Positions 59,855 through 64,000 of a stretch of DNA of 64,000 nucleotides are shown here, piece after piece; the stretch's first letter is position 1, and each line of letters begins with the position of its first letter. This DNA comes from Symsagittifera roscoffensis. Taxonomy: Eukaryota; Xenacoelomorpha; Acoela; Convolutidae. The translations under genes were made by a program, and so were the position numbers. The stretch lies in NCBI RefSeq assembly GCF_963678635.1, contig NC_087068.1, forward strand, positions 51,128,563 through 51,192,562, in the 5' to 3' direction. The notes under the pieces are model-generated. The model was not told the origin of the DNA. It saw only the letters and a list, made by a program, of their open reading frames with translations, and ran no database searches.

Positions 59855-59913
59855 ACCCTCCCGTGCCACAAATTGGGAGAGATAACAATGTTATCTCGGG
59901 AAGATTACGGGAG
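59855..59913. other. Nested stem-loop next to an ACCCTCCCG motif
   Basis: Outer arms CTCCCGT (59858-59864) and ACGGGAG (59907-59913) enclose a perfect inner hairpin GAGATAAC-AAT-GTTATCTC (59879-59897). The start resembles the ACCCTCCG ends of the units downstream. Confidence 0.6.
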
Positions 59914-59953
59914 CGGAGGCTTGGTCCCCCAGAGACTGTTGTATGTGAAGCGA

Positions 59954-60048
59954 CTATATAAAACTGACTTTCTAGCTACTTGGATGTCGTAGAACTCTGA
60001 ATTAACACCGGTAATATTTGATATTTTAGAATATGAGTAGCTAGAAAG
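59954..60048. promoter_or_regulatory. TATA-like box with a following 13-bp inverted repeat
   Basis: CTATATAAAA at about 59954 is followed by CTTTCTAGCTACT (59968-59980), whose exact reverse complement AGTAGCTAGAAAG lies at 60036-60048. Could be part of an LTR or a small transposon end; no partner was found. Confidence 0.4.
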
Positions 60049-60175
60049 AGGAAAGGGTCAATCCATCTCCAATGGATTTAATATAGAACTGTCACACAAA
60101 AACATATTAAAATAGGTTGCTCGAGCCGTGTTTTCAATGGCAAGCACGTAGTCTGAGGATCCGAGACTCAGCTAT

Positions 60176-60430
60176 GTGGTTGTGTTCGCATGTAAACGAA
60201 AGCTGATCAAAAGTCGTTTGACTGATGGCCTAAAAATAGCAACTTTTTACTTAGCCCTAAACAGACCAGAAAATCAACTGGCAAGGTCGAGACGGAGAAA
60301 AACGAGTAGGATTAAGGTAACTGACGCCTGCCAGTCGTTAATAGGTACTTTTTCTACGCTCCGTCGCTGTGTAGTATTTGGGCGAATGTTACATAGACGT
60401 TTTTATGGCGCTCCTGGGTGGGCCTGTTAA
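60176..60430 (+). CDS. 84-codon ORF, unrecognised
   Basis: An open frame of basic composition (SRRRKTSRIKV) starting after a small CTGAG...CTCAG hairpin. No motif, no partner elsewhere in the window. It may be fortuitous. Confidence 0.2.
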   Translation: MVVFACKRKLIKSRLTDGLKIATFYLALNRPENQLARSRRRKTSRIKVTDACQSLIGTFSTLRRCVVFGRMLHRRFYGAPGWAC

Positions 60431-60471
60431 AGGCATGAGACCATCATGATCAGCAAGCGTTTCAGCGACGA

Positions 60472-60538
60472 ACCCTCCGCTCCGGGCGTATGCCCGAGTT
60501 AGAGTCCTTAATGACCGTTATTGTACTAGGGGGAAGGT
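60472..60538 (+). repeat. 67-bp TIR unit U1
   Basis: Ends ACCCTCC...GGAAGGT (6 of 7 pairs), central TTAA at unit positions 37-40. Shares CCGAGTTA at unit positions 23-30 with U4. Confidence 0.55.
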
Positions 60539-60542
60539 GCGT

Positions 60543-60610
60543 ACCCTCCGTCTAGTACTATTTAGCTTTTTTAACTTAGTTAACACCGAAAATTCCGGGG
60601 GCCGGAGGGT
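60543..60610 (+). repeat. 68-bp TIR unit U2
   Basis: Perfect 8-bp ends ACCCTCCG...CGGAGGGT, TTAA at unit positions 38-41. Separated from U1 by only 4 bases. Sequence after the unit (TAGGTGGGAA) resembles that after U3 (AGGGTGGCAA). Confidence 0.6.
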
Positions 60611-60917
60611 TAGGTGGGAAATCTAGAGCCCGCTTGTCCCGAGGTCCCAGGACCAAAAATAATTAAAAAGAAAGCGTAAAACCAAACAAAAATAGTGTAT
60701 AACCAAGAAAAAGCCAAAAACAAATTTATTTGAAAACAAAAAAGTACAAAAAACAGTAAAAAATCCAAAAAAGACCAAAAACATTAAAAAACATAAAGTG
60801 ACAATTTATATGTTATTTCCGGACGAGATGTGATCTGACCTTCCTATTTGTTGTTGTTTCAGATTGATATAAATCATTTCTGATAGAAAGATTGTTTGTT
60901 TTGGTGAAGGGTTGGAT

Positions 60918-60984
60918 ACCCTCCCTTGAGTGTAATTAGAGTATTTAAGCACGTTAATGGTGATTTTGCCGGTGACCGGAGGGT
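60918..60984 (+). repeat. 67-bp TIR unit U3
   Basis: 7-bp ends ACCCTCC...GGAGGGT, TTAA at unit positions 37-40, and a right half (TTTTGCCGGTGACCGG) similar to U2. Confidence 0.6.
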
Positions 60985-61142
60985 AGGGTGGCAAGCTGAC
61001 CGACGTGTTCCACACTCAACAGGGACATAGGGACAACATCCACAACAACTGTTGGGTATCGTTGAAACAATTTTAGTATCGCTCGGGTACTATTTCATTA
61101 AAACTTAAGTGGTGGGGGGCACGATTGGCGCGGTCCGATTGT

Positions 61143-61209
61143 ACCCTCCGTCGATCACAAATTTCCGAGTTAAGGGTCTTAATTCTGGTATTTTGGTGCA
61201 AAAGAGGGT
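61143..61209 (+). repeat. 67-bp TIR unit U4
   Basis: 6-bp ends ACCCTC...GAGGGT, TTAA at unit positions 37-40, and the CCGAGTTA...CTTAAT block shared with U1. Confidence 0.5.
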
Positions 61210-61617
61210 ATAGTAATATTCATTAACGAATGCTAATAGATTATTGTCCTTACTATATATTACTTATCTCCTATTTAGACCCAAGAAACACACAAATTTT
61301 TTCGAAAATTACTGATTTTTGACAAACTATAGACCCCCAAATTTTTGGATATCCGAGCTTTACCGAACAGCAAAAAGCTTTTATATAGGGAGTAGCTACG
61401 TAGTTCAATCCCCCTAACTGAAGAAACCGCGTGAGAAAAGACTCAGTAAAAGTTGGAAAAAACCAAAATTTTTCGGTCAAAATTTCGATAATTTTCTGAA
61501 TTTTGTCAATCTGTTTTGGGGATCAAGTTTTGAGTTTTTAGAGTTAGAGCAATGAAATATTTTGTATTAGGAGCGTGCTAGCATAACGTGCTCGGCTGCC
61601 AGAAAAATTCTTGAGTA

Positions 61618-61684
61618 ACCCTCCGATTAGCTCCGTGGATAGAGCTAACGACTTAAGGATTGGAAAAGGAAGGGATCGGAGGGT
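61618..61684 (+). repeat. 67-bp TIR unit U5 with tRNA-like D arm
   Basis: Perfect 10-bp ends ACCCTCCGAT...ATCGGAGGGT. Inside, 61621-61681 looks like a T-armless tRNA: a 7-bp acceptor (CTCCGAT/ATCGGAG), TAGCTCCGTGGATAGAGC as an A-box and D arm, and CTTAAGG where an anticodon loop with TAA would fall. The anticodon stem pairs poorly and no B box (GGTTCGA) is present, so a transcribed tRNA is unlikely. Confidence 0.55.
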
Positions 61685-62016
61685 CCAAACTTGATAGTTA
61701 TTGGCCAAATTTTTGTCTCCAAACCAATTTTGGTCCGGTTTTTTGCATAATTCCAGTGCCGTATAGGGCTACTATGCTCGTTTCAATTGTTCTTAGGCAC
61801 TTTCAATAGGAATTGCGGAAAAAGTTTCTAAGGACCTATATAGTTGGTGAAAAAAAGCCATTTGGACAAATACGTTTTTGGCAATTTTTCAAAGACTAGC
61901 AAACCGATCGGGATAATTTTGGTACCATAAGTCGACGTTTTGGACCACTTTTTCCGACCGCAACCGTTTTTGGGTTGATAATCTCGGAAAAGAATTTTTT
62001 TTTAGAATTTGTTGGT

Positions 62017-62048
62017 TCGGAGGGTCCAAATTACAGGTAACCCTCCGA
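62017..62048. other. Inverted TCGGAGGGT / ACCCTCCGA hairpin
   Basis: 9-bp perfect arms (62017-62025, 62040-62048) with a 14-nt loop. The same motif as the 67-bp units but in the opposite order (arms pointing inward). Confidence 0.7.
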
Positions 62049-62184
62049 GCGGCAGAAAATTTTATCAAAACACCTTTTTATCCTACTGGGAAGGTTGACC
62101 GTGTCAGCCAACCTAGTTTTAAGTCAGGTGGACGCTTTTGGTGACTTTATTGCGGTAACATAACCCTTTTTCTTGATTCTTGGG

Positions 62185-62575
62185 GAACCCTCCGAAGTAA
62201 CCCTCCGGAGTCAGCTAAACCCCTTAGCAACCCTCCTTAGTGGAAAATTTCCACGAGATCATCCAAAGAAGTTAAAACAGCCCCCCATAGAGAATTTAGC
62301 TTGTTTTGACGCTTCCTGAAAATAATTGAAGGCCCTTCTAAGTGAGGTTCAGAAATTTGAAAATTTTGGAAGAACCTTCCGAAGTAACCCTCCGGAGCAT
62401 ATTAAGCATCTTATTGACCCTCCTTAGTAATATTAGGGGGACCCTCCGAAGTAACTTGGGTAAATTAGGTACCCTCCGAAGTAACCCTCCGAGGTATGCT
62501 AAGTGTCTTAACAACCCTCCGAAGTAACCCTCCGGAGTGACTTAAACTTCTTAGCAACCCTCCTTGTTAGAAACT
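62185..62575 (+). repeat. Degenerate tandem array of AACCCTCCG motifs
   Basis: About 13 copies of ACCCTCCGA, ACCCTCCGG or ACCCTCCTT in one orientation, in a higher-order unit of ~60 bp: AACCCTCCGAAGTAACCCTCC, GGAG, a spacer ending CTTAGCA, then ACCCTCCTTAG. Units start near 62185, 62371, 62439 and 62512. The open frame at 62342-62527 (TLRSN repeats) is a reading of this array. Confidence 0.75.
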
Positions 62576-62774
62576 TGAGGAAAACTTCTGTGGCAATTGG
62601 GGAGACGGGAAATATCCATTTAATAAAGATCATATTAGGATATTAGGCGGGCTTATTAGGATCATAGGAGCCCATTTTGGCCCGAAAATTCGTGATCAAC
62701 TTTGGATTCTAGATCGGGTGTATCAGAAGTACCCGAACAAAAATTTTTTTTTTGCTTGTGATTTTGGTTGTGTG

Positions 62775-63120
62775 GTTGCCTTGAGCTACTTAATAGGAAA
62801 ATTCGGGCAATCCGGGAACAAATAAAAGAAGACCTCGGTGAGTATATTAGGCAAATACACACTCACTTTAGAAGAAAAGTTGTTCCCTGCTCTCGTGCAC
62901 TTGGAGCAGTCCGGGTGTGGGGGAGCTTTTTCATAGACTCTAGAAATTTTCGATCAGAGGTTGCCTTGAGCTACTTAGTAGGACGGCTCGGGCAATCGCA
63001 GGGCACCTAAAAGAAGACCTCGGTGGGTGTATTAGGCAAATACACACTCACTTGAGAAGACTGTGTCCTGGGCTTCGTTCTTTCGGATCGTTCCGATTGA
63101 GGGAAGTCTTTTTCTTTAAG
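62775..63120 (+). repeat. 185-bp tandem repeat, two copies
   Basis: GTTGCCTTGAGCTACTTA at 62775 recurs at 62960, followed in both by CGGGCAATC, AAAGAAGACCTCGGTG and TATTAGGCAAATACACACTC. Similarity fades near 63120. Confidence 0.8.
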
Positions 63121-63534
63121 ACCAAGTTTTATTGATCTGTTTCTGAATCATCACTGCTTTTTACCAAAGATTGATTTTAACAAAGCAGTGACTTGATAAG
63201 AGTGTGGCGGTAAATTGATACTGACGAAGGGTCGCTGTCACCTGTAGGATAATCTTATCTGATTATCAATTGTGTTTTGTGTATTGATTATATCTTGTGA
63301 AAATTTTGTGATACCGTTATACTATACAACAAGTTTGAGTTAGCATTATATCAGTACTGAGTAGGCCCTGTATGTAACTTTAGCTGAGTCACTAAGAATG
63401 TCATTGAGAAATCTAAGAGACATTTTTGATACTTACGAGATCGAAGAGGCAGCGTTAAGTAATTTGACTTGAACTTGTTTGCGGTACGTGTGCATCGCCA
63501 TTAAATTATAGGAATATTGTTTTTGTCACAAAGC
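63121..63534 (+). other. Leader of the right-edge ORF, with a 24-codon upstream ORF
   Basis: AT-rich DNA. 63398-63472 is a short ATG-started frame encoding SLRNLRDIFDTYEIEEAA and ending in TGA; it has coding-like composition and might be a uORF or a small exon. Confidence 0.35.
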
Positions 63535-64000
63535 ATGCAGCGCAGGGACTCGTTAGGATCGACTACTAAGATTCCCAGGCTGAGCAAGGGAAGCACGCGA
63601 AAATTTAAAACTAGGCGTAGCCAGTCCTTGTTTAGCAGCGCTTCCGACGTGTTTGCTGAAAACGAATCGACTAAAGGTCAACCTGATCTTTCAGTTAGCG
63701 AAATGAAACTAAGGAGCGAGAAAAACCTCGATGGCGATCGAGGGCGGAGCGCCGAGACCGGACCCGCGAGCGAGACGCTTGTGGACCCCTTTGACGAAGG
63801 AGAACGTACGCTTATTCGACCCGATTTTGAGCCGAGCGAGGACCTCGAGCGGGAGGAAGTTGAGAGGACGGAGGAGACCTCGGAGCGTTCCGAGGTCGAG
63901 CCGCGAGAGGAAGTGTTATTCAAGGGAATGTCCAAATCGGAGACCAAGAGTCATAGGTGGAGGAGAGAAAATTCACATTCAGCTAATACCCACTTATCCC
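63535..64000 (+). CDS. Open reading frame running off the window (at least 155 codons), unknown
   Basis: The ATG at 63535 is the first Met after an in-frame TAA at 63502. The frame stays open to the last base. The protein is highly charged and probably disordered: a basic N-terminus (STRKFKTRRSQSLFS), then an acidic, Glu/Arg/Ser/Thr-rich run (DLEREEVERTEETSERSEVE), then SETKSHRWRREN. It is richer in G+C than the 5' DNA and free of stops, unlike nearly everything else here. It could be the N-terminal part of a gag-like protein or the first exon of a host gene; no domain decides this. Confidence 0.55.
   Translation, partial: MQRRDSLGSTTKIPRLSKGSTRKFKTRRSQSLFSSASDVFAENESTKGQPDLSVSEMKLRSEKNLDGDRGRSAETGPASETLVDPFDEGERTLIRPDFEPSEDLEREEVERTEETSERSEVEPREEVLFKGMSKSETKSHRWRRENSHSANTHLS

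Larger units (their letters stand above)
60611..62016. other. Non-coding DNA between and after the 67-bp units
   Basis: AT-rich, with an A-rich tract (60650-60800) and no ORF with coding character. U3-U5 lie inside it. Nothing else recognised. Confidence 0.4.

Noticed and set aside
61621-61681. Annotating U5 as a functional tRNA
   Set aside because: No B box, poorly paired anticodon stem, and four sibling units without tRNA folds.
62342-62527. 61-codon frame with TLRSN repeats
   Set aside because: It is the translation of the ACCCTCCG tandem array; the repeat is at DNA level and copies shift frame.
60472-62575. CRISPR-like array
   Set aside because: Spacing is irregular, units are inverted-ended and the context is eukaryotic; no cas genes.
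63472-63511. Intron between the 24-codon frame and the edge ORF
   Set aside because: A GTACGT donor and a TATAG acceptor are only ~28 bases apart, too short for an intron.
63678-63947. 89-codon minus-strand frame rich in Ser
   Set aside because: It is the antisense shadow of the charged plus-strand ORF from 63535.
1-64000. Bacterial or phage origin
   Set aside because: No dense gene array, no ribosome-binding sites; LTR elements, pol III boxes and repeats are eukaryotic.

Overview
This is eukaryotic DNA, most likely from an invertebrate animal. I found no operons, ribosome-binding sites or bacterial-style gene packing. What can be read is dominated by decayed retroelements, interspersed repeats and recent tandem duplications, and a 200-base run of N (46182-46381) marks a scaffold gap. 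I could not fix the lineage, and no intact single-copy host gene can be supported. Almost every coding remnant carries stops or frameshifts.

Layout. 1-4481: a decayed minus-strand Ty3/Gypsy-type fragment between two ~1.1 kb direct repeats. 4482-7550: AT-rich DNA with one tRNA-like pol III signal. 7553-10014: interspersed repeat R1 and a nest of DNA-transposon-like terminal repeats. 10963-16116: element A, a 5' LTR plus gag of a Ty3/Gypsy-type element, broken off by an R1 insertion. 16750-34306: element B, a ~17.5 kb relative of A. It runs 5' LTR, gag remnants, protease, reverse transcriptase, RNase H, integrase, a Pro/Gln-rich stretch, an env-like glycoprotein remnant, an extra ORF joined to it by an ATGA overlap, a long 3' region with a small antisense ORF, and a 3' LTR. 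The 3' part of B plus its flank (27941-35713) is tandemly duplicated at 35714-43488.

35128-46115 and 46382-58365 hold two diverged copies of an unrecognised, clearly protein-coding but broken family, here called FX. It is visibly richer in G+C than the LTR elements. The longer copy begins with a degenerate SGNH/GDSL-hydrolase-like domain and continues through several hundred residues of helical, gag-like protein that I cannot name. Inside it, a 2056-bp unit is tandemly repeated and creates chimeric ORFs. 58480-59130 is the C-terminal tail of a reverse-transcriptase protein of the non-LTR type.

59600-63120 is structured non-coding DNA. It contains nested stem-loops, five spaced copies of a 67-68 bp unit with ACCCTCCG/CGGAGGGT ends and a central TTAA, a tandem array of ACCCTCCG motifs, and a 185-bp tandem repeat. 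From 63535 an ATG-initiated ORF of at least 155 codons runs off the right edge.

The best leads are the 67-bp unit family, FX with its SGNH-like head, and the accessory ORFs of element B. All names are pattern recognition from the sequence; no database search was possible.
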